A stretch of DNA of 64,000 bases, taken from assembly GCA_947290775.1 (NCBI GenBank), contig CAMYPM010000009.1, positions 3,003 through 67,002 on the forward strand. The letters are read 5' to 3'. Positions within the stretch are counted from its first letter, which is position 1. Each line of letters opens with the position of its first letter. Position numbers and translations under genes: made by a program. Origin of the DNA: an uncultured Bacteroidales bacterium (GTDB taxonomy: Bacteria > Bacteroidota > Bacteroidia > Bacteroidales > Porphyromonadaceae). Shown piece by piece: positions 1 to 9,403 of the stretch. The notes under the pieces were generated by a model. It did not search any database. It had not been told where the DNA came from and saw nothing but the letters and a program-made list of their open reading frames with translations.

Positions 1-213
1 TCTACTTATACACACGTTGGACGTAACGTAGAAAAGAACGAATATGACTTCATTTATGATTATCGTCCTTTGCCCAAGGCTCCCTTTGTAGCCCGTCCAA
101 CTACTGACCAAACCCCTTTGCATGACCGCTTCGGGGTGCCTCGCTCAACCTCTGCTGCCTGGGGTGCTTATGAGCCATCGGAAGCGAAGGAGTCCAAAAG
201 AAATAGGAGATGA
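1..213 (+). CDS. C-terminal end of an unidentified protein (partial)
   Basis: An open frame enters from the left edge of the window and ends at a TGA at 211-213. It encodes about 70 residues. The stop overlaps the start of the next gene (ATGATG at 210-215), so the two are almost certainly cotranscribed and translationally coupled. The visible tail is polar, rich in Pro, Arg and Lys, ends in KRNRR and has no hydrophobic segment. I do not recognise the family from this fragment. Its coupling to a type IX secretion plug gene is the only hint of function. Confidence 0.6.
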   Translation, partial: STYTHVGRNVEKNEYDFIYDYRPLPKAPFVARPTTDQTPLHDRFGVPRSTSAAWGAYEPSEAKESKRNRR

Positions 214-1505
214 TGCGCATTAGGGAAGCTTCATTTATACTTTCTCTATTCGTGGTGTTGCTTTTCGCGCTGCGTCTCGATATGCGTGCAGGTGACTTCT
301 TTCCCATTCGCATGTTAGATGCTCGAATGGCTACTTTATCTGTGTCCGTAGAGGGTGAGAATGGTACACTTCATAGGCCCTTCCCCTATTATTCACCTAC
401 AAAAGGAGAAAAGTTGCTCATTTCATTTGATTTGTTGGATGCTATGCCGGAGGAGATTGGCTATACACTTTCCTATTGTGATGAGTCTTGGCACCCTGTA
501 TCAGTGCCGCATGGATTAGCAGTAGTAGGCTTTGCTGAGGGGCTTTTGGCGGCTTCACAACCTTCTGTAATGACTCAGGTGCTGTATCGTCATTATTCGC
601 TCTGTATAGATGCCTTTTCAGAGACAAGGCCTATTCTTCCGGGCAATTGGTTGCTACGCCTTCATTTGCGAAGCGATCCTTCAACCCCTATTGCAGAAGT
701 GGGGTTTGCGCTTCTTAAGAATCATTGCGCACTATCAGCCCGAGTTACTCCTTATACCCCCAAAGGCAATTACTCCTCTTACCAAGCGGTGGAGAGTAAA
801 GTATACTTCGACGAAAGCCAAGCATTGCTTGAGAATGGCCCCTATAAGCTTGTAGTGGGACAAAACGGACGTCGCGACAATGTACAAGTGCTGGAAACTC
901 CCTCCTTCTTTTCTCCGGAAGAACTTTTTTTTGAGCGAAACGAGGCGGCTGTCTTTGAAGCCGGCAATGAGTATCATTCATTTGAGATGCTGTCAAAAGA
1001 GCATAGCAATATGGGCGTGCAGTCACTTCTACCGAGTGTGCCTGAACAGGCTATACTCTATCCTCAGCACAATAGAAGAGCCCTATCTTATATAGTGGAA
1101 AAAGATGCTGATGGGCTTTTTGTAGTGCGCGCTCCCCGAGCTTCTTATGAAGCAGATCTAACGGCGGATTATTATGAGGTGGACTTTCGCTTTTCCTCTG
1201 AGCGATTGAAGGATAATGTACTTCTTGTAGGCGAAGCTTTTGAAGCACTTCCTAATGAGGAACGAGTACTTCAGTATAGCACTGAGCGGGGATGCTATGA
1301 AGCTACCTTACTACTCAAAGCAGGTTACTACTCCTTCCTTTATGCCTCTTCAGGTGAGCATGGGGCACTAACTACCCGTCTTACAGAAGGCAATCATTAC
1401 CAAACACAAAATAGTTATACCATTTTGCTCTATCGGGGCGAAATATATCCTTTTTCTCATATGGCTCTTATAGGGGCTTACGAGTGTAGTGATATGAAGA
1501 AATAG
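210..1505 (+). CDS. Type IX secretion system plug protein (DUF5103 family)
   Basis: 431 residues starting with a signal-peptide-like segment (hydrophobic about residues 7-27). The body fits the DUF5103/T9SS plug family of Bacteroidota: an SFDLL segment near residue 70, then a Tyr-x-Leu-x-Tyr-Cys-Asp-x-x-Trp element (YTLSYCDESW) near 85, a Pro-Gly-Asn-Trp element near 150, and the C-terminal pattern of an Asn-Tyr turn followed by TILLYRGE. In this family the protein is thought to close the outer-membrane translocon when it is not exporting. The start is the first ATG of an ATGATG pair, overlapping the stop of the preceding gene. A T9SS accessory gene agrees with gldH and the CTD-like protein elsewhere in the window. 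Family assignment is from motif recognition only. Confidence 0.75.
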   Translation: MMRIREASFILSLFVVLLFALRLDMRAGDFFPIRMLDARMATLSVSVEGENGTLHRPFPYYSPTKGEKLLISFDLLDAMPEEIGYTLSYCDESWHPVSVPHGLAVVGFAEGLLAASQPSVMTQVLYRHYSLCIDAFSETRPILPGNWLLRLHLRSDPSTPIAEVGFALLKNHCALSARVTPYTPKGNYSSYQAVESKVYFDESQALLENGPYKLVVGQNGRRDNVQVLETPSFFSPEELFFERNEAAVFEAGNEYHSFEMLSKEHSNMGVQSLLPSVPEQAILYPQHNRRALSYIVEKDADGLFVVRAPRASYEADLTADYYEVDFRFSSERLKDNVLLVGEAFEALPNEERVLQYSTERGCYEATLLLKAGYYSFLYASSGEHGALTTRLTEGNHYQTQNSYTILLYRGEIYPFSHMALIGAYECSDMKK

Positions 1506-1518
1506 TGCGTAATAGAAC

Positions 1519-3087
1519 ATGGATCGTATTACCCAAACCATTTATCAGGCAATGAGCTATCGCTTGAGAGCGATTGAAAAATATGCCACAAAGGCGGAAT
1601 CAATACAGGCTGAGCAGTTGAATAGACTGATCGGACGCTTTAATCGCACGCGTTACGGAGAGCAGTTTGCACTTCCGGAGTGTGCCGGCTATACGGAGTG
1701 GCAGCGTCAGGTACCCATTGTTGCCTATGAAGATATTCGCAAACACGTAGAGGAAATGACCCGGGGGCAAGAGAATGAGTTGGTGCCGGGCAGTTGCTTG
1801 CGCTTTGCCGTGTCAAGTGGAACCTCAGGAGGACGCAGTAAATATATACCGGTCAATTCCTTGCATCTTAATAAGTGCCACTTCCGAGGAGCCTCTGATA
1901 CACTTTGGCTATACTTGTCGACTCGCCCTGATAGTCGTTTTTTTAGAACAAAGGGGCTGGTATTAGGTGGCAGCCAAAAGCCTGTCGCTTTGACTTCTAA
2001 GGTCCGGGTTGGTGATTTAAGCTCTATCCTCGTGGAGAAAATGCCGCTATTGGGCAATCTTTCTCGTGTTCCTAAACGCAGCACACTACAAATGACCGAG
2101 TGGAATAGCAAAATAGAGGCTATAATTCATGAGGTGAAGGATGCCAATGTAGGTAGTCTGTCCGGAGTGCCCTCTTGGATGCTCGTGCTTATTAAGCGAC
2201 TCCTTGAAGCCACCGGTAAAGAGACGCTCTCGGAAATATGGCCTAATTTGGAGGTCTTCTTCCACGGGGGAATCAGTTTTGCGCCCTATAGGGAAGAATA
2301 TAGGCGGTTGATCCCTTCAAATCGAATGCAATATAGAGAGACGTACAATGCTTCGGAGGGCTTCTTTGGTATACAGGACGACCCCTCAGATCCCGCGCTT
2401 TTGCTTATGCTCGATTATGGGGTTTTCTATGAGTTTATCCCTTTGGATAGCCTTGATAACGGAAGTCTTGAGGCAATTCCGCTGCAAGCAGTAGAAACAG
2501 GTAAAACGTATGCCATGCTGATTAGTACGCTGGGAGGGCTTTATCGATATATGATCGGCGATACGGTGCGCTTTACCTCTACGAATCCTTATAAAATAAT
2601 CATTGCGGGTCGTACCTCTGCCTATATCAATGCCTTTGGTGAGGAGCTCATGGTATTCAATACAGACAAGGCTATAGAGGTGGTTGCTAAGGAGTGTGGC
2701 GCATTGGTGAAGGAATATACGGCAGCTCCATGCTTTTTGCCTCAGCAGGGAAAGGGTAGACATGAGTGGGTGGTGGAATTCTCCGTACAACCGGATAATT
2801 TAGCCTACTTTGCTCAGCTTTTAGATGAGGAGCTTCGTAAGCTGAATAGTGATTACGATGCTAAGCGTTACGACGATATGACGCTACTTCCACTTAAGCT
2901 CCATGTTGCCGATACGGGACTATTCGAGCGCTATTTGAGTGATACAAGTCGATTAGGCGGACAGATTAAGATACCCCGTCTTAGAAATGATCGCACTATT
3001 GTAGACAAACTTTTGTCCTACGGGTGTACTACAGAGATCAGTCCGAATAAGATAGCACAGGGAGAAATTCCTCCTCTCCGAGATTAA
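1519..3087 (+). CDS. GH3 auxin-responsive promoter family acyl-adenylating enzyme
   Basis: 522 residues, a normal length for bacterial GH3-superfamily proteins. The adenylate-forming P-loop-like motif (SSGTSGG) lies at residues 99-105, followed about 190 residues later by YRETYNASEGFFG, the acyl-adenylate binding region with the conserved Glu. A later Gly-Arg-Thr-x-x-Tyr-Ile-Asn-x-Phe-Gly-Glu-Glu segment (near 370) fits the hinge to the small C-terminal domain. Plant relatives join amino acids to acyl acids; the bacterial substrate is unknown. It begins 13 bp after the T9SS plug gene, so they may share a transcript. No signal peptide, so cytoplasmic. Confidence 0.82.
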   Translation: MDRITQTIYQAMSYRLRAIEKYATKAESIQAEQLNRLIGRFNRTRYGEQFALPECAGYTEWQRQVPIVAYEDIRKHVEEMTRGQENELVPGSCLRFAVSSGTSGGRSKYIPVNSLHLNKCHFRGASDTLWLYLSTRPDSRFFRTKGLVLGGSQKPVALTSKVRVGDLSSILVEKMPLLGNLSRVPKRSTLQMTEWNSKIEAIIHEVKDANVGSLSGVPSWMLVLIKRLLEATGKETLSEIWPNLEVFFHGGISFAPYREEYRRLIPSNRMQYRETYNASEGFFGIQDDPSDPALLLMLDYGVFYEFIPLDSLDNGSLEAIPLQAVETGKTYAMLISTLGGLYRYMIGDTVRFTSTNPYKIIIAGRTSAYINAFGEELMVFNTDKAIEVVAKECGALVKEYTAAPCFLPQQGKGRHEWVVEFSVQPDNLAYFAQLLDEELRKLNSDYDAKRYDDMTLLPLKLHVADTGLFERYLSDTSRLGGQIKIPRLRNDRTIVDKLLSYGCTTEISPNKIAQGEIPPLRD

Positions 3088-3183
3088 TTTAGTTATTGAT
3101 TTAGTTTGTAAGGAAAAGTGGATAGAACGCCTGTTTGGTGTACAGAGCAACTCTGCCTATTTCTTCTCCTATAATTTAGCAGC

Positions 3184-6100
3184 ATGAATCCTCTTGCTCC
3201 CCAAATAAAAGAAGAAGAGATCAATCAGCTCTTCGCTTTTGCAGCACAGCATCCTAAGATTAGGCTTTTAAAGAAGCTGAAGGAAGAGCACAAAGCGCCT
3301 TTTTCCTGCAGCGCCACAGGACTGACGGGAAGTAGCGATGCGGTCCTACTGGCTATGCTATCTCAAGCGATGCCCATTATTGCAGTGGCGGAGGACGAGG
3401 AGCATGCAGGCTATCTATACTCAGACCTGTCGCAGATCCTTGGTACGGAGTCGCTCTATTTCTTCCCATCTGCCTATCGGCGTCATATTAAATATGGGCA
3501 TACAGACGAGGCAAATGAGGTAATGCGTACTGAGCTTCTTGCTCAATTGTCTACCGGTAAGAAACCTCATATTGTAACCTATGGAGCTGCATTGGCAGAG
3601 CGATTACCGGATGTTACTTCTTTTCAGCAACAATTACTTACCGTGCGAAAAGGGGAGCAGTTGGATACACAGTCGCTCCGCAAATGGTTAGTAGCAGAGG
3701 GCTTTACAATAGTTGATTATGTGTACTCTCCGGGCGAGGCGGCTTTTAGGGGGAGTATAATAGATATTTTTGGTTACGGTGGGGAAGAGCCCATACGTAT
3801 TGATCTCTTTGGAGAAGTAATAGAGAGTGTACGTCGTTTTGCTGTACGGGATCAGCTCTCACTCGGTAGCGTAGACGAGGCAGTTATAGCCGGAAAAAGT
3901 AATCGGACCCCCTCTGACGAACATTCTCTTTTACATCGTTTGGCAGCGGAATACTTGCTTTATTTTAGGGATAGGGAGCTTTCTGTAGGGCAGCTTAGAC
4001 AGCTGAACGCTGAGGAGGCAGTTATTGTAGAGGGCGAGGGCTTTTCTTCCAATGCAGAGATGCAGAGGCTGCTTCTTCCTGCAGAAACTGTGGTTGGCGA
4101 TGCAGCAGCTTGTTGGCAACTGCTCTCAGCAAGTAGTGATAAAGGGGGTACCTGCATAAGCTTCTTTACTAAACCACAGCCGGCTTACAATAAGAATTTT
4201 GACCTTTTTGTAAAGGCGTTAAAGACGTATTATGAAGAGGGACGAAAAGTTTTCTTCCTTACGGAGAGTGCTTCGCAGGCTGAGCGCCTGAAGGAAATAG
4301 TAATGGATATCGGAGGTCCTGAGTATGTGCCGGGGGTGCTTCCCATTACGCTGCATGAGGGATTTGAGGATAGTGAATCCGGTTTAGTATTCATTACAGA
4401 CCATCAGCTTTTCGAGCGCTATCATAAGTACAATATACATGCCGAGAAGATCCGAGGGAATAAGGTTGCCCTTACTTTGGAGGAGCTACAACGCTTTGCA
4501 CCGGGTGATTATATAGTGCACTATGATCACGGAATAGGGCAGTTTGCCGGTCTATTCAAAACTAAAACCGGTGATGTGGAGCAGGAGGTGATTAAGATAA
4601 TCTACCGGGATAACGACTATATATACGTCAATCTGCACAGCCTGCATAAGCTATCGAAGTATAGAGGTAAAGAGGATGTACCGCCGGAGTTGAGCCGTTT
4701 AGGCGGAGGGGCTTGGCAGCGTCTGAAGGATCGTACCAAGAAAAAAGTAAAAGACATAGCGCGCGACTTGATCAAACTGTATGCAGCGCGTAAAGAGTCT
4801 GAAGGCTTTGCATTTAGTCCGGATAGTTACCTGCAGCATGAATTAGAAGCCTCTTTTATTTATGAAGAAACTCCCGATCAGCTTGCAGCTATGGAGGCTG
4901 TGCGGGCTGATATGGAGAGCGCACGCCCTATGGATCGTCTGATTTGTGGAGATGTGGGCTTTGGTAAGACGGAAGTGGCGATGCGGGCAGCTTTCAAGGC
5001 GGTGGCAGATAGCAAACAGGTTGCTGTATTGGTACCCACTACTATTTTAGCCTATCAGCATTATCGTACTTTTGCGGAGCGGTTCAAAGATTTTCCGGTA
5101 AATGTGGCTTACTATTCTCGAGCTAAGGGTACTAAAGAGTCAAAGGCTATTTTGGAGGATCTTAAGGCGGGGCGTGTTGATATTATTATTGGAACGCATC
5201 GTCTCGTTGGTAAAGAGGTCGTTTTTAAGGATCTTGGCTTATTGATTATAGACGAGGAACAAAAGTTTGGAGTCGCAGTAAAAGAGAAATTGAGGAAGCT
5301 TCAGGTCAATGTGGATACGCTTACCATGAGTGCCACACCGATACCCCGTACACTGCAATTCTCACTGATGGGTACGCGTGACCTTTCTAATATAATGACC
5401 CCTCCGCGCAATCGTTATCCGGTGACTACTGAGCGGGTGCGTTTTTCCATTCCTCAGATTAAGGAGGCTATCAACTATGAGTTGAGTCGCAACGGGCAGG
5501 TCTATTTTGTACATAACCGAATAGGGGATATTGAGGAGGTAGCACGGCAGATCAAGGAGGCAGTGCCGGATGCTCGCATTGCTGTAGGACATGGACAGAT
5601 TAATCAAGCAGACTTAGAGAAATTAATCTTAGACTTCTCACGCCATGAATATGATGTATTGGTCGCTACAACGATTATAGAAAATGGTATTGATGTACCG
5701 AATGCCAATACCATTTTTATTGATGGAGCAGAGCGTTATGGATTGAGCGATCTGCATCAATTGCGCGGACGTGTGGGACGTAGTAATAAGAAAGCCTTTT
5801 GTTACTTGATAACGCCTCCGCCTGAGATGCTAAGCAGTGTGGCGAGGCGACGTATTAAGGCGATAGAGACCTATTCGGATTTGGGGAGTGGTATGCGTAT
5901 CGCACTGCAAGATCTGGATATACGTGGGGCAGGAAATATTTTTGGAAGCGAGCAGAGTGGCTTTATAGCCGATTTGGGCTTTGATGCGTACCACATGCTC
6001 TTTGATGAAGCGGTACGCGAGGTTAAGGTAGAAGAATTTCCGGATTTATTTAAGGATGAGGTGGACAAAGCTGTAAATGAAGGGGATGAAACGCTCTTTG

Positions 6101-6552
6101 AAAGCGACTTATTGCTCTCTTTTCCCCCTGAGTATGTCCCTGATGATGGCGAGCGAATTGAGCTGTATCGCCGTTTAGACACCTTGAATGAGAAAGAAGA
6201 AATAGAGCAGTTTAAGCGTGAACTTCGCGATCGCTTCGGACCCCTTCCGCAAAGTGCTAATCAGTTAATAGCGGTTCCTCGTGTACGTACTATAGCCCGG
6301 TCATTAGGTTTCAGCAGGGTAGTGCTAAGAGAAGGAATGCTACGTCTCTTCTTACCGGATGACAAGGAGAGCGCTTACTACAGTTCGCAAAACTTTGATC
6401 GAGTGATTACCTACGCCACTATACATACCGAGCGGTGCCACTTGGAAGAAAATAGGCGGGGAAATCGCTTGCTTCGAATAGAAAAAGTAATGGGGGTATC
6501 CGACGCATTGGATACGCTTCGTGCTATTGCTGCCTCAGCGCCTTCTCGTTAG
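3184..6552 (+). CDS. mfd: Transcription-repair coupling factor Mfd
   Basis: 1122 residues, full length for Mfd. Order of domains: N-terminal UvrB-like region (about 1-390), a CarD-like RNA-polymerase-interacting domain beginning near 430 (FAPGDYIVHYDHGIGQFAGL), RecG-like helicase with Walker A GDVGFGKTE (near 585) and DEEQ box (near 690), the TRG/RGRVGR motif near 865, and the TRCF C-terminal domain from about 980. It displaces stalled RNA polymerase at lesions and recruits UvrA. The start ATG at 3184 follows about 95 bp of non-coding sequence. rpsO follows with its own promoter, so mfd probably ends its transcript here. Confidence 0.97.
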   Translation: MNPLAPQIKEEEINQLFAFAAQHPKIRLLKKLKEEHKAPFSCSATGLTGSSDAVLLAMLSQAMPIIAVAEDEEHAGYLYSDLSQILGTESLYFFPSAYRRHIKYGHTDEANEVMRTELLAQLSTGKKPHIVTYGAALAERLPDVTSFQQQLLTVRKGEQLDTQSLRKWLVAEGFTIVDYVYSPGEAAFRGSIIDIFGYGGEEPIRIDLFGEVIESVRRFAVRDQLSLGSVDEAVIAGKSNRTPSDEHSLLHRLAAEYLLYFRDRELSVGQLRQLNAEEAVIVEGEGFSSNAEMQRLLLPAETVVGDAAACWQLLSASSDKGGTCISFFTKPQPAYNKNFDLFVKALKTYYEEGRKVFFLTESASQAERLKEIVMDIGGPEYVPGVLPITLHEGFEDSESGLVFITDHQLFERYHKYNIHAEKIRGNKVALTLEELQRFAPGDYIVHYDHGIGQFAGLFKTKTGDVEQEVIKIIYRDNDYIYVNLHSLHKLSKYRGKEDVPPELSRLGGGAWQRLKDRTKKKVKDIARDLIKLYAARKESEGFAFSPDSYLQHELEASFIYEETPDQLAAMEAVRADMESARPMDRLICGDVGFGKTEVAMRAAFKAVADSKQVAVLVPTTILAYQHYRTFAERFKDFPVNVAYYSRAKGTKESKAILEDLKAGRVDIIIGTHRLVGKEVVFKDLGLLIIDEEQKFGVAVKEKLRKLQVNVDTLTMSATPIPRTLQFSLMGTRDLSNIMTPPRNRYPVTTERVRFSIPQIKEAINYELSRNGQVYFVHNRIGDIEEVARQIKEAVPDARIAVGHGQINQADLEKLILDFSRHEYDVLVATTIIENGIDVPNANTIFIDGAERYGLSDLHQLRGRVGRSNKKAFCYLITPPPEMLSSVARRRIKAIETYSDLGSGMRIALQDLDIRGAGNIFGSEQSGFIADLGFDAYHMLFDEAVREVKVEEFPDLFKDEVDKAVNEGDETLFESDLLLSFPPEYVPDDGERIELYRRLDTLNEKEEIEQFKRELRDRFGPLPQSANQLIAVPRVRTIARSLGFSRVVLREGMLRLFLPDDKESAYYSSQNFDRVITYATIHTERCHLEENRRGNRLLRIEKVMGVSDALDTLRAIAASAPSR

Positions 6553-6631
6553 TGAGAAAAACAACCCTCTCTGAGCGCATCGGCAAAGTGGCCTTTGATG
6601 AAGATGAAGCGTATAAATGAAGATTTTTTAT

Positions 6632-6639
6632 TACCTTTG
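6632..6639 (+). promoter_or_regulatory. Promoter -7 element for rpsO
   Basis: TACCTTTG fits the Bacteroidota housekeeping -7 consensus TAnnTTTG. It sits in a T-rich stretch about 67 bp before the rpsO start and beyond the end of mfd, giving a leader of roughly 60 nt. Confidence 0.7.
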
Positions 6640-6705
6640 CAGCTAGTCTGCCAGCAGTAATAGCTGTAGCAGTACAGTAGTTTGATTAAGTAATAAGAAA
6701 AGAAC

Positions 6706-6975
6706 ATGTATTTAGATTCTGAAAAGAAAAAGGAAATCTTTGCTAAGTATGGTGCCAATCCGGAGGATACGGGTAGTGCAGAGAGTCAAATAGCTCTATT
6801 TAGCTATCGCATTGATCATCTTACAGAGCACCTTAAGCAAAACCCCAAGGACTATGCTACCGCTCGTAGCCTTAAGATGTTAGTAGGTAAGCGTCGTAGA
6901 CTCCTTGATTATGTAGCTAAGCAAGACATCCAGCGCTACCGCGACTTGATTGCTAAGTTGGGTCTTCGTCGCTAA
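6706..6975 (+). CDS. rpsO: 30S ribosomal protein S15
   Basis: 89 residues, the standard length for S15. The typical order is visible: an N-terminal helix, a Asp-Thr-Gly-Ser-x-Glu-x-Gln-Ile-Ala element (DTGSAESQIA) near residues 21-30, a His-Leu-Thr-x-His-Leu loop, and a C-terminal VGKRRRLLDY segment that contacts 16S rRNA. It is monocistronic, with its own promoter upstream and a strong terminator just downstream. S15 genes are often autoregulated through the mRNA leader; I did not resolve a defined structure here. Confidence 0.98.
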   Translation: MYLDSEKKKEIFAKYGANPEDTGSAESQIALFSYRIDHLTEHLKQNPKDYATARSLKMLVGKRRRLLDYVAKQDIQRYRDLIAKLGLRR

Positions 6976-7002
6976 GCACAAGAGCTTTATCATAGCTCTA
7001 TA

Positions 7003-7048
7003 AAAGAGCCTTCCCACATACGTGAGAAGGCTCTTTCTTTTTTTTGTT
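7003..7048 (+). terminator. Intrinsic terminator after rpsO
   Basis: An 11-bp inverted repeat (AAAGAGCCTTC at 7003-7013 and its complement at 7026-7036) with a 12-nt loop is followed by a run of T interrupted once by C. Confidence 0.92.
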
Positions 7049-7095
7049 ATCTATACACTTGTGTGCTATGTATTGTCTATATTCTATTAATTTGT

Positions 7096-7103
7096 TACTT
7101 TTG
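7096..7103 (+). promoter_or_regulatory. Promoter -7 element for the rocD-ctlX-pruA operon
   Basis: TACTTTTG matches TAnnTTTG. A TTG lies about 20 bp upstream (7073-7075), a plausible -33 element. The predicted leader to rocD is about 120 nt. Confidence 0.5.
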
Positions 7104-7228
7104 GTGGTGAGGTAAATGTCTTTTCGTATCTTTTGTTTATTAAAAGGCGTCGTTAAGGTTAAATAAGTTATCCTCGTATGTCCCATGTGACAGAGTATTT
7201 GAGTACAAATTATAAATAGAATAAGCCT

Positions 7229-8458
7229 ATGAAAGTTAGTAAGAATGCACAGCACTACATAGATTTAGAAGCTCGCTACGGTGCGCATAATTACCATCCG
7301 CTGCAGGTCGTTCTCAGTAAAGGAAGGGGAGCTAAGGTATGGGATGTAGATGGGAAAGAGTATTTTGATTTCCTTTCTTCTTATAGCGCCGTTAATCAGG
7401 GGCATTGCCATCCCAAGATTGTTCAAGCACTCAAAGATCAGGCAGATAGGATTTGCCTCACCTCTCGAGCTTTCTACAACGATGCTTTAGGTGAGTGGGA
7501 AGAATTCATGCACCGTTACTTTGGTTATGACAAACTTCTTCCCATGAATACAGGCGCCGAAGCAGTAGAAACAGGGCTAAAGCTTGCCCGTCGCTGGGGG
7601 TACCGAGTGAAGGGAATTCCGGAAAATGAATCTATCATAGTAGTATGCGAAGGCAACTTCCACGGGCGTACCATTAGTATCGTATCGATGAGTAGCGATC
7701 CGGATAGCTATACGGACTACGGGCCTTTCACACCGGGGTTTGTAAAAATCCCCTATAACGATGTGTCTGCCCTTGAAAAAGTACTTGAAGAAAAGGGGGA
7801 CCGCGTAGCCGGCTTCATTGCTGAGCCCATACAGGGCGAAGCAGGGGTAAAAGTCCCCGATGAAGGCTATCTGAAGCGCTGCTACGACTTATGCCATAAG
7901 CATCATGCGCTTTTCATTGCCGATGAAGTGCAGACCGGTATAGCGCGTACCGGACGTCGTTTGGCTTGTGACCATGAAAATGTGCGCCCCGATATAGTAA
8001 TTCTCGGAAAAGCTATCTCAGGCGGTGTACTGCCCGTGAGCTGTGTACTGGCTGACGACGAAATTATGCTTACGATTGCACCGGGAGAGCATGGCTCTAC
8101 TTATGGAGGCTTCCCATTAGCTGCAAAAGTGTCGATGGCTGCTCTTCAGGTAGTTGAGGATGAGCATTTGGCTGAGCATGCGGAAAAGTTGGGTGTAATC
8201 TTCAGAAAGGAATTGGAGGAATTCCAAACTCCTTTCATTGAGTTAGTACGAGGAAAGGGATTACTCAATGCTATTGTTATTAAACCTCATAATGGCAAAG
8301 AGGCATGGGATGTGTGTGAGGCAATGGCAGAAAACGGCCTCCTGGCAAAGCCAACCCATCGCCATATCATTCGTTTGGCTCCCCCTCTCGTTATTACGGA
8401 GACTGAGCTGTATGAGGCTCTCGATATTATCAAGAGTACTTTACTATCGCTTGAGTAG
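7229..8458 (+). CDS. rocD: Ornithine aminotransferase
   Basis: 409 residues, a class III PLP aminotransferase. The N-terminal YGAHNYHPL segment (residues 14-22) is typical of ornithine aminotransferases. The PLP-binding Asp is in [12 protein letters not shown] (about 231-242) and the Schiff-base Lys in LGKAISGG (about 259-266). It converts ornithine and 2-oxoglutarate to glutamate semialdehyde and glutamate. ctlX starts 6 bp after the stop and pruA follows, so the enzyme sits between a citrulline hydrolase that makes ornithine and a dehydrogenase that oxidises the product to glutamate. Confidence 0.95.
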   Translation: MKVSKNAQHYIDLEARYGAHNYHPLQVVLSKGRGAKVWDVDGKEYFDFLSSYSAVNQGHCHPKIVQALKDQADRICLTSRAFYNDALGEWEEFMHRYFGYDKLLPMNTGAEAVETGLKLARRWGYRVKGIPENESIIVVCEGNFHGRTISIVSMSSDPDSYTDYGPFTPGFVKIPYNDVSALEKVLEEKGDRVAGFIAEPIQGEAGVKVPDEGYLKRCYDLCHKHHALFIADEVQTGIARTGRRLACDHENVRPDIVILGKAISGGVLPVSCVLADDEIMLTIAPGEHGSTYGGFPLAAKVSMAALQVVEDEHLAEHAEKLGVIFRKELEEFQTPFIELVRGKGLLNAIVIKPHNGKEAWDVCEAMAENGLLAKPTHRHIIRLAPPLVITETELYEALDIIKSTLLSLE

Positions 8459-8464
8459 AATCGT

Positions 8465-9382
8465 ATGATACAGAGACGTCAGAATACAGGCCGGGTGCTT
8501 ATGGTGCGCCCGGCATTCTTCGGCTTTAACGAAGATACCGCCTCTAATAACCATTTCCAGCAACGCCCGCTCTCTCCCGATGACCTTACGCACAAAGCGC
8601 AAGAGGAGTTTGATGCTTATGTATCTCTGCTCCGTAGTGCCGGTGTGGAGGTAATCGTGGTACAGGACAACAATGAGCCACCCACCCCCGATGCGGTCTT
8701 TCCAAACAATTGGTTCTCCACCCACGTAACCGGTGAGTTGGTATTGTACCCCATGTTTGCACCCAATAGACAGTTAGAGCGTAAGCAGCAAATATTGCTT
8801 ACGATCGGCATGATGCCGGGTATCACTAAGATCTTTAATCTTAGTGGCTTTGAAAAAGAGCATCTTTTCCTTGAGGGAACAGGCAGTATGTGCTTAGATC
8901 GAGTAAATAGAGTAGTCTACTGCTGTGCATCCGAGCGCTCTGCGGCTCCCGTATTAGAGGAGTTTTGTGACGAAATGGAATACCAAACGGTGTTCTTTCA
9001 TGCCTCCGACAACGAGGGAAGCCCGATTTACCATACCAACGTAATGATGAGTGTAGCCCGAGATTATGCGGTGGTCTGTATGGAGAGCATACGCAACGCA
9101 GAAGAGCGTGAAAGAGTAAGTGCCGCTCTTGCGGCAACCGGTCACGATCTGCTCCCTATATCAGTGGAGCAAATGAATCACTTTGCCGGCAATATGATAG
9201 AGCTTGTCAATCAATCTGGTGAGCGGCTCATGGTCATGTCACAAAGTGCTGAGCAGAGCCTTACCGATGAACAGAAAAGCTTTATTCTCTCAAAGGGCAG
9301 AATTATTGCGCCCAATCTACATACCATTGAGACGATCGGCGGCGGCAGTGCGCGCTGTATGATTGCTGAAATATTTGTTTGA
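8465..9382 (+). CDS. ctlX: Citrulline hydrolase CtlX (arginine deiminase-related)
   Basis: 305 residues of the amidinotransferase/deiminase fold. Visible active-site elements: FPNNWFSTH (near 78-86), the ELxE-like FLEGTGSM segment (near 137), the catalytic His in IYHTNVMM (near 193) and the catalytic Cys near the C-terminus in GGGSARCM (about 293-300). In characterised CtlX proteins citrulline is split to ornithine, CO2 and ammonia. Position between rocD and pruA strongly supports a role in feeding ornithine into that route. The substrate could also be another guanidino or ureido compound, but the operon argues for citrulline. Confidence 0.88.
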   Translation: MIQRRQNTGRVLMVRPAFFGFNEDTASNNHFQQRPLSPDDLTHKAQEEFDAYVSLLRSAGVEVIVVQDNNEPPTPDAVFPNNWFSTHVTGELVLYPMFAPNRQLERKQQILLTIGMMPGITKIFNLSGFEKEHLFLEGTGSMCLDRVNRVVYCCASERSAAPVLEEFCDEMEYQTVFFHASDNEGSPIYHTNVMMSVARDYAVVCMESIRNAEERERVSAALAATGHDLLPISVEQMNHFAGNMIELVNQSGERLMVMSQSAEQSLTDEQKSFILSKGRIIAPNLHTIETIGGGSARCMIAEIFV

Positions 9383-9403
9383 AATAAGAAAAAGAAATAT
9401 AGT